A DNA stretch of 64,000 nucleotides from Hyposmocoma kahamanoa (taxonomy: Eukaryota > Arthropoda > Insecta > Lepidoptera > Cosmopterigidae): assembly GCF_003589595.1 (NCBI RefSeq), contig NW_020654422.1, positions 9,036,742 through 9,100,741 on the forward strand. Reading direction: 5' to 3'. The position numbers and the translations under genes were made by a program. Below the pieces are notes generated by a model. The model saw only the letters and a program-made list of their open reading frames with translations, was not told the DNA's origin and made no database searches. Below are positions 10,433-24,112 of this stretch, one piece after another; within the stretch, counting starts at the first letter, position 1, and each line of letters starts with the position of its first letter.

Positions 10433-12050
10433 TTATTCAACTCAAAATAACCTTTGGTTTAACCATTATAAGACAATTTCAAATTTTGTGCTTGTTTAAG
10501 ACCACCTAGTTCCATTTCTGATATCATCAATAGTAAAAAATGAAATAAATCTCTCAATGTTGTATCTAAAAACAATAAGGATATGATTCGATATAGGAAC
10601 AAGGAGCAACAGTTTACGGCGTGTGATCCCATCGAAGCGAAACGTCGGAATTTCCCCTCTTTCCCGTACGCCGATACAATCTCTGACACGAAACCTGACA
10701 CATACTCGTATCACGAGTTTATATTCGTACAAATATTCGAGGATATAAATATTATTGTTCTATGAAAATGTATAACAACATTGAAAAAGAAACTACAATT
10801 TCACAACCGTACATAAAATGAGACAGAGTTGGGTATGACCAAATTTCACATTTGCACCTTCCTATATGAAATTCAAGCAGAAATTGCAACAGCAGCTTTC
10901 TAATTAAAAGTGTTCAAAGGAAATAAAACCATGATATTCATTCAAGAAATTTTGTAAAGAAGATTGGTCTTTACTATGAATAAAAATTTAGTCATAATAA
11001 TTCGTCAAAAAAAAACATTTTCAATTTGGTTCAGTATGAAAACGATCAACGCGATCAAAATTACCAAAAATATCAACACATTTAATAAAAACCCACCGTA
11101 TTGGAGGTTTTTGTCTGAAAATGTAACGCTCTTGAAAACTTGTTACAAGATAGTCTTTTGATACTGAGTGTATACTTAATAAGACCAGTGTCAGTAAAAA
11201 ATCAAATAAGGTAATTTTGGTAATATGCGTAAACCTAAATCAGAAAGCGATGTATATCAGTGGTGGTTCTGTTAATTTATGAGATCTTAGTAAACTGGGA
11301 AAGGTTGAAATGAGCACGCCTCTTTTATCCGCTTGATTATACGGAGGCACGTACTTGGGATTTCTGTAGGGTATGCAACTCTTCATTTTTAACTGCACTG
11401 CACTACTTAAGGGCTGTCTAGAGAAACCGATTAATAAATTATTTCATTGCATTCGCTTTTATGACTAACAATATTTCTATTTCTATTTCCTTAATGGTGG
11501 CCACTACGCTTGGACCAGTGTCAGTTTCGATTAACAACATTTGTTAAATCCATTCCAAATAGGATCGGTTCTGTCGTATTTCAAAGTTTTACGTTACACG
11601 CATACTATTTCTAATTTATCTCTAAAACAGCTTAAAAAAAAAATAGTAAATTTGTCATAATGTACCAAAAACAAACAATATTTGTTACTATTGTAATTTT
11701 AAATAAAAATCACAGTATATAAGTGGAAAAAGAATGAAATTGTAAAGATAAAAATAAATCACCCCAATTACTTGTGGCGTAAAACGGAATATTTCTCCAT
11801 AGAGATATGTAACGCCCATCAATACGTGTGCATACACCTTATATGTGGGTCATTTTCTTTTGTTTTGAGCTTTGTGTGATGTTTTTGGAGTAATTGTTCA
11901 GACTTCGTTTTGTTGCAGTTGATTGTATGCTTTGTTGTTGACTTTTTGTTTGATTATTATTGATTTTCTTATTTGTTGGATAACTTTTTTGGTAACTTAA
12001 TAACATAATAATTGAATCCTTTCTATTTTGTTTATTATTTGTAAACACGC
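10433..12050. other. Intergenic, nothing recognised
   Basis: AT-rich, with no supportable gene. The overlapping minus-strand frames at 10,459-10,732 have no recognisable domain. Confidence 0.45.
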
Positions 12051-12054
12051 CAAT

Positions 12055-12160
12055 ACATCAAGCTACACATTGACGTATCTTGTTCCGTTGCATTGGAGGC
12101 GAATTTCGAACAAGAATGTGTAGTCTGATGTGCCGTTGTCCGTACTTAAATTAGTTTCTA
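12055..12160. repeat. Fold-back (MITE-like) repeat, copy 1
   Basis: Inverted arms CATCAAGCTACACATT...CTTGTTC (from 12,055) and GAACAAG-AATGTGTAGTCTGATG (to about 12,129) pair with a short insertion in one arm. The sequence from the second arm outward (TGTGTAG..TGATGTGC.GTTG..CGTAC) reappears at 17,870-17,905, so this is a dispersed family rather than a chance hairpin. Confidence 0.6.
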
Positions 12161-12325
12161 CAAATCGATTCTCTCTTCGTTACAAATTTATTATCTCGAT
12201 AAGATATTTAAATCGATTTTTTATTTTATTTACATCACTACATCTCTAGAAACTATAAATTAAAGTAAGTTACAGTAAGTAAGTTACCTTATTTCTGCGA
12301 GAAGATTTGCTGCTTTCATATCACA

Positions 12326-12367
12326 AAATACGGAAACCCTAACCTACTGGTTAGGATTTCCGTATTT
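12326..12367. repeat. Near-perfect hairpin, 19-bp arms, 4-nt loop
   Basis: AAATACGGAAACCCTAACC (12,326-12,344), loop TACT, then its inverted copy (12,349-12,367), with one mismatch in 19. The arms include CCTAACC/GGTTAGG. No flanking duplication is evident and the function is unknown. Confidence 0.75.
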
Positions 12368-14934
12368 CGAAATCACTTTGGAAATTATTTCTTTACATAT
12401 ACATTGTACAAAAACAAATTACATTTCTACCGTAAAGCAAATTCACCTTGCAATCAGACAAGCAATCAATTTATCCCCTGTCCCTCCAAAATCATCAAAG
12501 CGCCGTTTCAAAGCTACATTTTTCCCTTATTTTCATTACATTAAAATTCAAAACTGTTTGTTCAAAATCTTATATTCTACTCCGTACAATACACGTGCGA
12601 GTCCCGGATATGTGCAATATAAAAACGTCGACGGAAAAAGCTTTTACGGCCGGTTATTTCTGCCGGGAACTGTAAGCGGGCTGTACGAAAGCGAACATGT
12701 GTTTGTGTGTGTGTTGTTTGAAATTCAATGTTACTTGTAGCTGAAAGCATGTGGACGGTTATAATAACGTTAACTTTGTTACTTAATGACTTTGTACGCT
12801 GGCAATTTTGTTACGAACAATAAAAGTTGTGGGAGATATCTTTGGACAACCGTATTTTACTTCTTCTATATCACAGTTATTTGGTAAAATGTTAGAAGTT
12901 GGTTTTACTTAATAAAACTATAATCAATTTTTGTTAAATTATTGATTTACAAACAAGGTGTAATGTCAGAGATACAAATAATATTTTACTGGGAGTGTAA
13001 ATTAATACTTAGCCTGCGGTGTAGCGACTCTTATTATCGATTATTATTATCGAATAATTCCTTATATTTAATAACTTAGTTACAAATGCTTTCTGTATAA
13101 ACCATATCGACCTATAACAATTAAATAAGACCTATAAAAATCAATAAAATTACAAAAAATTTGAGTACTAAAAAATAATGTGCCTTTACAAAATTAATTG
13201 AAATCCTCAACGAAAAGTTTATTTTTCTTAACGAAGCGTCCCGGCGCCGCTTTATAATGCACTTATGATTTATTGCATCAGATGCTTGCTCCGGCAGCAA
13301 TTTTTAATACCTTTCACCTGGCAATGAAGTTTTCCACTTCTTATAAAGAACTTCCTATTTAAAGTTAAATACAGAATAACCAAACAAAAGCCGTAGAAAA
13401 ATAATTAAACATTCCTTCCCTTTACATGGAAAAAACAAGGCATGTAATTTATTAAGCTCCTTGCTAAATAAACTGTACTGTCAATGTTCTACATTTGCCC
13501 ACTTAGTTCAAAGTTTATATTCTGCAGAATGAAGAAAAAGCAAGACTAAATCGAATAGAACAGTGATATCTTGGCATAACGATTCTTATGAACCTGACAC
13601 CCGGATTCTGAGATTAAATTCATGCCCCGCGGTACAATTCCTTCCGAATAGCGTCTCATCGTCCACGCTGGTTTCCTGATGAAAAATGGAAGTATTATCT
13701 CAATTTCACTTGTCAGATTCCTCGAAATTATAGTTTTGATGCTATTCAAGAACTAAAACAATTAATATTTTACACATTCAGCATTTCAGAGAAAAATTCA
13801 AGGCACAATTTTTTACGACTCGTAAACAATTTGAGGCAAGCCAACGTTGGGCGTAAAAACTTCTTTTGGGCCCCTTTACACAATGAAATTAACAATAAGC
13901 TTGGTGGAAACAAAGAAAGTACCTAAGTTGATAAATAAAAAATATGCCAAGGGACAAATGGAGGAGAACGGAATACAAAAACTTGAAACCGTGGAAAAGT
14001 TTTGGTCTTTTTAACGTGAAGTGTTCTCATTGTGGTGAATCTTATTATTTTAAACCTTCCCCGAAAAACTCTGATTTTTGTCTCTGGGAAAATCGTGTCC
14101 ATAAAATTACCGACCAGTGAGTTTAGTATCGCTGTAATTGCGGATAATTTAATCGGAATAATCGATGGGCCTTTTAAACCCGCGATATCGAAATTCCAGC
14201 ACCAAAGCTAAATATTCATAAACAAAGATATTGTGATAGCCGTTCGCCTCAGCAATTACGTGGTGATATTAAAACTTAATTAAAATTTGTTTATCACGGC
14301 TGGAAAGCGATTAAAACTTTAAACGAAGCTGCGCCGATGTAGACTTCCTTAACGGAACGAGTTTATTTACGTAAATAATGTTAAAAACACTTGTGCTTCG
14401 ATAATTTTATACTCTTTCAGTGCTTAAAAAATTATGAAATATTTGAAACTTCAATAACTCACTTTATTAAAATAAAGTTTTAGAAAGTGGATGTAAAATT
14501 TACTTTGTGTTACATTCTTTTAAGTTGATAATCCCACGGTATTAAAGATAATAAAGTGCGACCCTATTTTTGGAAATGTACATACATAGTGTTTGTGTAA
14601 TTCAGTGATACGAAACTTGTATCCATATACCGCAGTTAACAAGCGAGGTGTCACTTGGGGCGCATTCTAAAGGGTTGTACTTATTTGGACTTGCGCTTGT
14701 TTAGCCAAGTTATCTTGGAATTTATGTTAGGGCCGCACGAAGGTCGCCACGGGACGAACTAGTGAAAATTAATGACGACTCCAACTTGCCTTCGATAGGA
14801 CCTTAATGTGTACGAAACCTACTAATATTAATGAACGAGAAACCTTGAACATGTAGAAAAAGGACGAAGAAAAGTTGCAGGGTAAATATTTTTTTATTTA
14901 TTACATTTACTTGTATTACCATACTAGATTAGTA
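12368..14934. other. Intergenic, nothing recognised
   Basis: AT-rich with scattered small ORFs. The 120-codon frame at 12,378-12,740 shows no domain and lacks coding character. No repeats are recognised. Confidence 0.45.
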
Positions 14935-15080
14935 AACCATTCTCCAAAATATACCATTATTTGTTGTAACTATAAATACAAAGATCGAACACAAAAAAGC
15001 TCCTTCGATCCGGCTGGATTCGAACCAGCGCCTCAACATACTGTGCCTGACGCTCTCCCAACTGAATATACATAGTGGTA
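14935..15080 (-). repeat. tRNA-related SINE, family C, minus-strand copy
   Basis: Minus-strand reading gives a box-B-like GGTTCGAATCCAGCCGGATC, then GAAGGAGC, GTGTTCGATCTTTGT and an ATTTATAGTTA-type tail. The same series occurs at 37,545-37,650, 42,555-42,665 and in part at 24,000-24,112. It probably derives from a tRNA-headed SINE. Confidence 0.68.
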
Positions 15081-15084
15081 GTAA

Positions 15085-16960
15085 AACATTGTGATAAAAT
15101 AAACTTAACATTATCTTTATTATTGGTTATAAATAGTTTTTTATTTAATTAAAGATAGTTTGGGACGTATTTGTTTCAAACAGTGGGTGTTACAGAAAAC
15201 CAAAATAACAAAGCATATATAATATTTTTTTTGATTATTGGTATAAAACAGGTTTTAATTTTAATTAGAAAATTATTACCACATTGTTTACGCGAATTAG
15301 ATACTGGATATTGTATCTCACACGCTTCAAATATCTTGATATACAACTGGATATCAAATATTCACTGAAAGTTAATTCAAATAGCCGCGAGGGTATGGTC
15401 TTCATGTTGCTTACTAACTCACTTGTTTATCTTCAAACATGTGTGGGTTCTCCGCTCTTTGTTAGCTTTACCTTATTGATTGTATGTGCTACCCTAAGAA
15501 GTCTAAATTGTTACAATGTGCTGTTTCGCAACAAGTTGCTTTTGTTTCCAATCGAGTGCAGATATATTATTCCAAACCGCAACTACAATATTAGCCCATT
15601 TTGGAAAATTGTTATCGGACATATTTTTGATGAATCAACTTTGTAAGAATGAACGTAGTTAATAAATTAGTATATAGTGGTCAAACAATAATCTTAAAAT
15701 CTTTTCAATACAATAGTTAAAGTACAATTAGGATTGTTTAATGACTGTCGTCTCTACATAGAGAATAATTTCATAATCGGTCTATGAGCGTCAAGTGTCG
15801 ACGACGTGTGTATGGGCTCTTCCAACAAGATGAGCGATGGTGTCGTGACTCATCTGCTCGCAAATTAACTGCTCTGATGAATGCGCCATGACACGTAACC
15901 ATCTTTTTTAGACCCCTGACCACCCTATTATTTTATCCTTAGCATAACCTAACATGTTAATGAAGAGAGGAGAGTGGTGGGTCAAATTTAAATAGCCACA
16001 GTGATGGTAGGCGCGGTAGGGCCACAGTGATGTATCGCTTTCATAACGTCCACGGTTAATTAGTGTCAAATTACAATGCTAATGTTTTTTCAAGACCTTC
16101 AACTGCGAGAAATTTATGAAATCGTTTCATACAGATGGAACTGTTTAAAATTGAAATAATTAATATCGTATTTCTTGATTGCTAATGTTAAACAAATAGA
16201 CACGACGTTCATAGAACGGTCTTCCTGTATTCCTTTCAACGAAATATGATAGGAGATACCTATCAAATCACTGTTTCGTAGAATTTCGTGCTATATCTCA
16301 GAACTTGGGAAATCTAAAATCAACTATTCTTGAGAGAAACTCAAGTTAATTTTGATGTTTACGGCCTCACCCTTATAGTAACCGGTTGGGGTTCTGAGGA
16401 GTTTTTTTAGCGGCGCCCCTCGTAATTCAAGTCAGGATTTAAACCCTGAAGAAAGTAAGTTGGGGACAACAAAGAGGTCCTTTCCCCTCGGAGTAATTTA
16501 TACGTGACCGCGGCGTGCTCGTGACTCTCTCGGGACCAGCGGCTTGGGGACTCGCGTGTCCTTCTGTCCGACATGCTTTGCTGACTTTAAAAAAAATTAA
16601 AACTTTCGTATGTATTTGCAGATTTAATGCAGAGAAACATACTATGCTTGTATTACGATTATGCACAAAAAGAAAATTTTCACCTTTTGCGCTTGAGAAA
16701 AACTTCGGTGAACTACCTGCCTATTCTCTTTTAAATTATGTTTTATTTAAACTTACCTGTTTTGGTGTATTATAAATTAATACCGAAAAACTAATTCTTT
16801 GAATATTATATATATTTTTGTACACCAAAAGAAAACAATAACATTTTCAATAATAATAAACAAAGCAATAAACATTGTTGCACAAGACAATCGTCTTACC
16901 AGTATCACTATTATTGACACGAGTCGACGACTTAATGAGCTTTCCGAATAGGGAAAAGGA
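15085..16960. other. Intergenic, nothing recognised
   Basis: Mostly AT-rich. 16,360-16,560 is locally GC-rich and may be a decayed repeat, but I cannot name it. Confidence 0.45.
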
Positions 16961-16964
16961 TATC

Positions 16965-17045
16965 GTAAAAGTATATGATTTCCTCGCCATGCATGGGAGC
17001 CCACGGGGAAATCGAACCCAATGAGTAAATGTCATATCCGTTAAT
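16965..17045 (-). repeat. Possible tRNA-like SINE head
   Basis: Minus strand contains GGGTTCGATTTCCCCGTGG, resembling a box B in a tRNA T-arm. An ATT-rich tail lies downstream near 16,850. There is no second copy in the window, so this is tentative. Confidence 0.3.
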
Positions 17046-17828
17046 TAGTTGCCGACATTTTTATCTGCAGAAATATTTCTCTACCTTTCGTTAATTATGT
17101 GAGTGATGACATTAATCACAAGTGACAGATATATTTTTATATCACCGCTAGCATATCCTTTAAAGTTTTTGGGAAAATATCTACCAAGTAGGTGACTACA
17201 TTTTACTTTTCAATAAAATGTTTCATCATCACAAATCCTCGTTTGTGCCGTCGATATCAGCTAAATCGAAATACGTGAGTGACTGCCTGATTCCGATCAA
17301 TCTCGCGTAGCGCAACAGTGGCGTGCATGCTAACCGATCCGGAGCGGAACAAATAGTTCCTATTTGCTTTCTGTCTGCTGTCGCGACTCGCCACACTGCC
17401 GCCACCGCGTCTAACAGATTCTTAATTTCATGGCCCGTTTGTTCCTGCCACAGCCCACGTGCCTCAACTCCACTGCACCTATTAGATGGGGAAATTAATT
17501 TTCATGAACCACTTTATAGTAGCTACTATAGAAACAATATCAATACATAAATAAATAAAAATTAAAACTGGCTATATCAGCGTTTATTCAGAATTGAAAG
17601 CCAAATGAAATTATAAAAATATACGTATGAATAAATGGGTAGTTCTAACCACAATGGAAATATTTTGACAAAATTAAGGCCCATAATTTTTTCCCCCAAA
17701 AATAAGCAAATTATCACGATTTGAAAAAAAAAGTGACCCGGGGACTTACAAAATAATCAGGAAACGGATATAAAACGAAACCAATCACAAATAAATCATT
17801 TATAACTAAGCAGAAAACATACAAAATC
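17046..17828. other. Intergenic, nothing recognised
   Basis: No gene. The small frame at 17,323-17,550 is unsupported. Confidence 0.45.
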
Positions 17829-17831
17829 TGT

Positions 17832-17905
17832 TGTACGGACAACAGCGCATCAGGCTACACATTTTTGTGTAGCTTGATGTGCTGTTGACTGTACATTAAT
17901 TTCTC
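17832..17905. repeat. Fold-back (MITE-like) repeat, copy 2
   Basis: The core pairs CATCAGGCTACACA (about 17,849-17,862) with TGTGTAGCTTGATG and extends outward through CAACAGC/GCTGTTG to TGTAC/GTACA. This gives long arms with a few mismatches around a TTTT loop. The right arm and flank match 12,117-12,155. Confidence 0.68.
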
Positions 17906-17993
17906 AGTCTCAATAAAGCGCTTTATTAATATTACTGCACAGGTCAAAAAAGTACTTCACTATAACGACTACTTTCTAATTATGACTAAAAAA

Positions 17994-18232
17994 AACTGCC
18001 TCTGTGGCCGAACGGTTACCATACCGGACTGCCACGCAGAGGTCCCAGGTTCGATTCCCGGACCGGGAGAAATATTTGTATGGCCTACAATTGTTTCTCT
18101 CGTGAGTTTGGGTGTAATTTGTGGTTGTCTAAGTGTGTGTCCATGGCACCCGCGACACAGGGTTTCCCTAGTGCGGGGCTATGTTGAGTGTGTGCGTTAT
18201 TTATTTATTATTTATTTATTATTATTAATTAT
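17994..18232 (+). repeat. tRNA-headed SINE, family A, plus-strand copy
   Basis: Head with box A (TGTGGCCGAACGG) and box B (GGTTCGATTCC) at about 18,003-18,060. The body has CTCTCGTGAGTTTGGGTGTA and ACACAGGGTTTCCCTAGTGC, and the tail is GCGTTATTTATTTATTATT. It is collinear with the minus-strand copy at 7322-7517. Apparently full length. Confidence 0.85.
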
Positions 18233-21200
18233 AAAATACTTTCTAATTAGTCGGGACGGGATGACATTTTCCTGAAATCCTGATGCTTAAAGCTTAAAAG
18301 TCCATTAGCCTGTGCCTGGTTTTCAGCTACCTACGACATACACGATCAGGGGACTGATATACAGGGGATTGAGATTTTAACTGTCAATCTGTTAGATCTT
18401 GACAATCCACCACTTTATCTACTGTCTAATAGGTTTAGGCACAAAAGCGATAAATGACTATTACGTCTATACTAAAAATAGTTAGTTATTAACGAAAACA
18501 CTCACCAGGGAACTGAAAGCTTGCAGCGGTTCATTTTTGTTGACTTTAAAATAGCAAGACAACTGCTAATTGATGTTTAGTAATTCAGATTTTAAACAAG
18601 ATTTTCAATCCATTTGGGACAAAATGATTAATGATGTAAACAAAGGTGTGGATATAAAAATAGGTGTTTAAGGAAGAAATTCCACTGGATATTTCTCGAT
18701 CCTTCGAAATTCCATCAAGATTAGAACGTGCCAAATATAATTTCAATCAACTGTAGTACGATTGCGAAACTTTATAAATAAATCACTTTAAACTAGCAGC
18801 CAAGAAAGTATCTATTGACCAGCAAAAATAATCGGGAGCGGGTATGATATAGAAGAAATGAATTGATGGCCACGGTTCAACATTGGACGCGACACTAGCT
18901 TGTTCAATATCAAACCCATCCCGCAAATCTGAATGTTATTGCTGACAGATGTTAGTGCCTGTCCGCGTAAGACGAGCGGCGGAATTTTCAGTTTGACTGT
19001 TTAATCCGCCCCCGAACTGCAACTCTCGCTTCGGGCACGCATCATCAATTTCATGCATGCTACTTTTACCCCGTGGCAGATTAAATACGTGCTCGCAACT
19101 TCTGTCTCAGGCTGAGGAATTAAATTATTATGATGTAAAATCATTACGACCCGTAACGACGTTACGTAGATAATTTTATAAATTAATTGGCTTTAAGAAC
19201 AGATTACGGTAATTACCTACGTCTAAACTTTCGTCGTTGCCAATTTTATTTAGTAGCCTCAAATTCAGAAATTAAACTAAAAATGAACTTGTACTGTACT
19301 CAAACTTTGAACTTCATAGTTAAAACGACAACTTCTTTTTTAGTATAAAATTAAACTTACAAAAAGAAACTATTATGAAACTTTGTTCACGATGTCGCTG
19401 AGTATGTAGTTACAATTTTCACGTCTTCGAAAAAATCGTATGTTTGTATATCTAATAAGTTGTCGGGTCATGACTCCTAAGTAAGAAGATTAGCTGTGAT
19501 TACGTTGTATGGAGAAGCATCCTATTTTCTCATTCTGTTTTCGGCACACATCAACTTGATTTTACCTTGTTCTTTTCCCGGATCCGTGGATAAGTTCTCC
19601 CCAAAGCGTCATATAAATAAATTGTTGCCAGTCTTTATTGCTCTCGGTTTACGGTAGCATTTTTCCCGTCATGTTATCGTCTTTGGGAATTCCCTTTTCT
19701 TATATCGAAGCCTATTGTGATTTCGTTCATACCTGTGATTAACATAATATCTATTCCGAGAGAAAACTTCTCGGTCGCATGAGTTTTCGTTGATTGTTTT
19801 CGATCGAAAAACATTTGTAACTTGGACGATCCCGCAAGTATTCAAAAATAGATTTCCTAAAGTAGAAGATCAGGTAAATATGTTCATACCGATGGTTGAT
19901 GGTAATAAATTGTAGGTAGATGATTAAATGCTTACTAATTTTAAATTAAGCTTAAGCAAATTAATTTATAAAATTCCGAACGATCATTATGCTCGTTCAG
20001 GTATTTCAATTGGGTATTTATGGCGGATATTTTACGAAGAATTCTAAATATTTTCAGCGTTCTTTGACCCTACTAATTATGAATTCATTACAATCAGCAT
20101 CTATTGTCTATCTCATTATGTTAAGCTTAAAATAAGGAAATTGATCGTATCTACAACTATAATAATATTGTATTTTTCCACCATATCGGGAAGTAGTTAT
20201 TTTCTAGATTTTAACAGTCTGTCCGTACATTAAGCTTTATAAATTGTAACGTGAAAGCAGTAGGTAGGCAAGCAATAATACGTACAGGAATATTCTACCA
20301 ACGGACTCTCGTACTTAACTCTAACACCTGGTTTTCAAATTCTCGCAGGTAATTGTAAATTAAGCTCGCTTTTATGCAAACATGTTAAGACTGTTTTACA
20401 TAGAAGAGGATGCAAATTAATTCTGTTAAGGTGAGCTCTATGCTCTGACATAATTACGAAACGCAAGTGTTGAGTAGGCTCTATTCGGGGCAGTTTAAAA
20501 GCGATTCATGAGGAAATCGAAAAAAGAATAACATAAATCTAGGAAAGAAAGCATTTCCATTTATTCTCAGTGTACCTTGACGAGGGTCGGAACTTTAACG
20601 GATTATAACAAGTGGCGGCACTAACTGTCAAGAGCAGACCTGGCCACACCACGCCTCACGGCTTAATCGCCAAACTTTCCCCTACGATTGGAGTTTTTGC
20701 GGAATTGCGGCGGTTGTGTGCTGCCAGCTAATTTATGCGCGCCGAGTGAATCGAGGCTCACTCCACTCCACTCGCCCCCGACATTAGGTATTCAAGACAT
20801 CGTTTAATCGTCCTGCACCAGCCGGAGTTCCCGAGATCAACGTTTTAAAAGGAATTTAAGGCAATGGAAATCGTCCTACAGATATTGGATGGTAACGAGA
20901 CGATCTCAAGAGACCGATTTCAGATCCGATGCTCTCATTTGACGTTAGATAGGTATTGAATGCTCCCAACTTCTCGTTTAACCATTACCCTTTTTATCAA
21001 TGGCACTATACTAACCGCTCGAACTTACTAGGTACTTAAAATGATTAAATAATTGCACATTTTTTGTCTCAAGTTCCTATTTAAGGTGAGGAACGTAAAT
21101 AATAATAATAAACGATTTATTTCAGGCCATAGCTCATAAGATACTGGTGTTAGTTACAAAAGAAAACCTTAGAACTGTGTTAGTACGATTACATTGAATT

Positions 21201-22252
21201 ATGAAGTATTGATAGAAAATAAAGCAATAAGATTAAATTTAATTTATGGAAAAAATCAAGTAACATAGCGTGGTTTTCTATGATTCATTATTATTATACA
21301 ATAGAGAATACAAAGTTGTACAATTGTTTCAGCGATTGTCATGTGGGATGCCTATATACACGAGTTGTAGTTTTCGTGTTTTGAAACACTGTATAATATA
21401 TTTTTATTTTTAAAATTAATAAAAGAACTAGAATATAAACCAAACGGTAAACACCCGTCTAAATTTGTTGCGTAAAACTTTTCCAGCGTTTGCCACCTAT
21501 CGGTAAGATGAGAAACTACAATGCCACGAAGCAAACGACCATACGTACACACCGCAAGCTTCACAAGGTAATTTGATACAAGTAAGTACGTTCTGTACAA
21601 ACTAGATGGCAGGACGTGAGTGCTATTAGTGTCGCTATCTATCCAACCATTACGATACTACAATGTAAACTACTTAGTTAAACATTATGTACATAGTTCC
21701 AAAACCGCACGTCCTATTTCAAAGAGGGTAGCACTGAATAGATTGATTTTGTTTGCAAAATGCTAAATTCTTGTAATTAAAATGTCTTGTCATTAGATGG
21801 AATGCTATTTTTTTAGACGGTAATTGTACCAAAATCGAACATTAAAATGAAACCATAACGTAAATAGTTTACAATACAGAAGGAGTAATCTTGAAACAGG
21901 TCCATCGACCCGAACTTACGGCAAACCATTACATTAATTCGCCGCATACTTATTTTTGCATAGATAGTGGGGGAGGGGGGAATAATAGATTTTTAGAAGA
22001 TAACAAAAGCTCACATTTTATAGTCTTTATCAACCCTTCTTGACGTACTTACATATATCACTCTCTGTTTGAGTGTTTAGCAGTCATCGCTCGTGCTCCA
22101 GACGATTTCATATGCAAAACTTCTTGCGCTGACAAATCGCCCTATTATTTAAGATTTGTCGCGAATGATAGGGATTTTTGTCTTATCGGGTTCGTGTGTT
22201 AGTTATACGGTTTGCATAACAAGCATTAGGCCGAACAAGTACTGCTTCTTTA
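18233..22252. other. Intergenic, no gene recognised
   Basis: AT-rich, with locally GC-richer blocks at about 18,950-19,080 and 20,580-20,830 that are not recognisable repeats or exons. AATAATAATAATAAA at about 21,098 followed by TTTATTTCAGGCC could be the 3' end of a minus-strand LINE. A short G-rich run lies at about 21,968-21,980. Confidence 0.45.
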
Positions 22253-22531
22253 CCGAGTAGCAGAAGAGCTCCTTGTGACGAGTTCGTCCAGGGAAGTACT
22301 ACCACTTTACCTATTTCTGCTGCCAACAGTAATGTTAGCATTACTGTGTTCCGGTTTAGAAGGGTAAGGATGCTGGTGAATTACAGGCACATGGGACTTA
22401 TTAACGTATGTTTTAGAGGAACGGGAGCAATGCCTTTAAGATCTTTGCGATTTAACGCTCAGAGTGGCACTGCAACCATCATGGACGCACGACTGGTTCG
22501 TCCCGTCATTTGGTATTCTAAAAAAAATAAT
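22253..22531 (+). repeat. ~290-bp dispersed repeat (family E), full-length-like
   Basis: Head AGAGCTCCTTGTGACGAG and GTTCGTCCAGGGAAGTACT, middle AGTAATGTTAGCATTACTG, then GGCACATGGGACTT and CTGGTTCGTCCCGTCATTTG, then an A-rich tail. This order recurs in about a dozen places between 22 and 61.5 kb. Insects carry SINEs or LINE 3' ends of this kind. No convincing tRNA boxes are seen. Confidence 0.8.
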
Positions 22532-23162
22532 AGAAAAAGGGAAATACTATACTTTAGATGATGTAATGAGATCGGAGTAGGAAACCAGTGTGTAGTATAG
22601 TGGCTCTACATCAAATGAAAAAGCAGATTTTGATCCTAATTCGGATTCCTCCTAATCAAACTACAACATTTTGCACAGAATTTTCAGAAATCATAATATA
22701 AGGTTGTGTTATTCAACTTTCGGTAAAATTATATAGTAGAAAATCACATCCGGTCAAAAACTATACTAATATTCACGACAATAAAACATTTTCTATACAT
22801 TTTCACCCAGGAAAAAACTATAAATTCCTTATATGAAACATATTATACCGAAATCTATACCATTTTATTTGAATGAACATCTAACTATGTAATGTTAAAA
22901 TTAATTTTGCGTGGAAATATTTTCAAACGAGTGCAGTGCAATCACACCCACTAGCCTAGCGCTACACAGTCGAATAGATATTATCAATATATCATTTCTA
23001 ACGAAGATACCTTATACATTTTATTTCATGTACACAAATTGTTGAGGTTCTTTGCTGATTTATTTGCGCACATTGGTAAAGACTTTTATAAAGTTAGTTA
23101 TTCTCTATTTTAATGGTGTATAAAAGTAAAATAACATATTACCTTATTAGATATTCACAATA
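22532..23162. other. Intergenic, nothing recognised
   Basis: AT-rich, no gene. Confidence 0.45.
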
Positions 23163-23310
23163 AGGTCTGTAATACTCATGATGGACGGACAATTTGAGAA
23201 AGGTGGCCGGCAAAGGCTGAATGCGGTGTGGGCGGCACAGGGCCGGGAATGTTGGAGGACTCAGTAGGAAGCTATATCCAGCAATGGAAGCGTATTAGTT
23301 GATGACGATT
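23163..23310 (+). pseudogene. RTE-type LINE 3' end relic
   Basis: A frame reads RLNAVWAAQGRECWRTQ, then after a one-base shift an EAISSNG-like segment. The pattern W..x-A-Q-x-R-x-x-W ... E-A-Y-x-Q-x-W followed by a TGATGACGAT run is the typical C-terminus and tail of RTE-clade endonuclease-reverse transcriptases. Only the terminus survives. Confidence 0.6.
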
Positions 23311-23999
23311 AGATAGATACCATTAGATGAATTAGCACCAAAACACCTAACTACGACTTCCAGAATATTCCTAATGCTTAATTATGCTACATTATCGACT
23401 ACAATTTCTTTAAACCGTACGCACCGCGCCCAATCGCAACTGACCCGTCACCACGCACATCACGCCGGACTAATGCTTTGATACGGTCCAATTATACGTA
23501 TGTTACATCTGCCATCCCGTATCTGAGCGGCACATCAAGCCGTGACGCAACCCTCTCTGGGTGCCGGCAAACCGTTAAAATGAGTAATGGGGCGTCTTAG
23601 CAGAGGTTGCCAACAAGAACGATTTATGTATAAATACTTTATAAATGCCTGCTACGTATGATATTCGTATGTGCGAATAATAATAATTGTTTGTTATTCT
23701 AAAATAATAAAGTCAACGCAATTTAGATCGAACAAATAGTTTCATTTCCTATGTGTAATAATCGCGAAAACCTAAGAGCTCGATGTCATAATGTTTAGTT
23801 TAAAGTTTCTTACCAAATGTTGCCGAAAAACATATTTGGTATTTGAAATATTGCTTTTATTGAAGGTCATGATGTTATATTGATTGAACAATACAAAGAC
23901 AACTTCCTTACCACGTCTGTTGCCACACCGTGGCCACCGCTCATAACAACTGAGCTACAGATAAAACAAAAAACCTTATAAATTTATCTATGTGCTTGT
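23311..23999. other. Intergenic, nothing recognised
   Basis: GC-richer island at about 23,400-23,580 without ORF or repeat identity, in an otherwise AT-rich stretch. Confidence 0.4.
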
Positions 24000-24112
24000 C
24001 GCATCTTTGTATTCGACCGGCCGGATCGAAGAAATTTTTCATTCTGTTGTTCGATTTTGTAGCAAAAATAATAGTTGGTATTTGGCTTTAAATTTAGGTC
24101 CGTTTAAAATAT
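24000..24112 (+). repeat. SINE family C fragment
   Basis: CGGCCGGATCGAAGAAATTTTTC followed by a TGTTCGATTTTGTA-like segment matches the box-B-to-tail portion of the copy at 37,545-37,650. Confidence 0.55.

Noticed and set aside
12378..12740. 120-codon plus-strand ORF
   Set aside because: Overlapped by another open frame, with no domain and composition like the surrounding AT-rich DNA.
17994..18075. Possible tRNA gene
   Set aside because: Boxes A and B are present, but there is no paired acceptor stem, and the sequence continues into a SINE body found elsewhere in the window.
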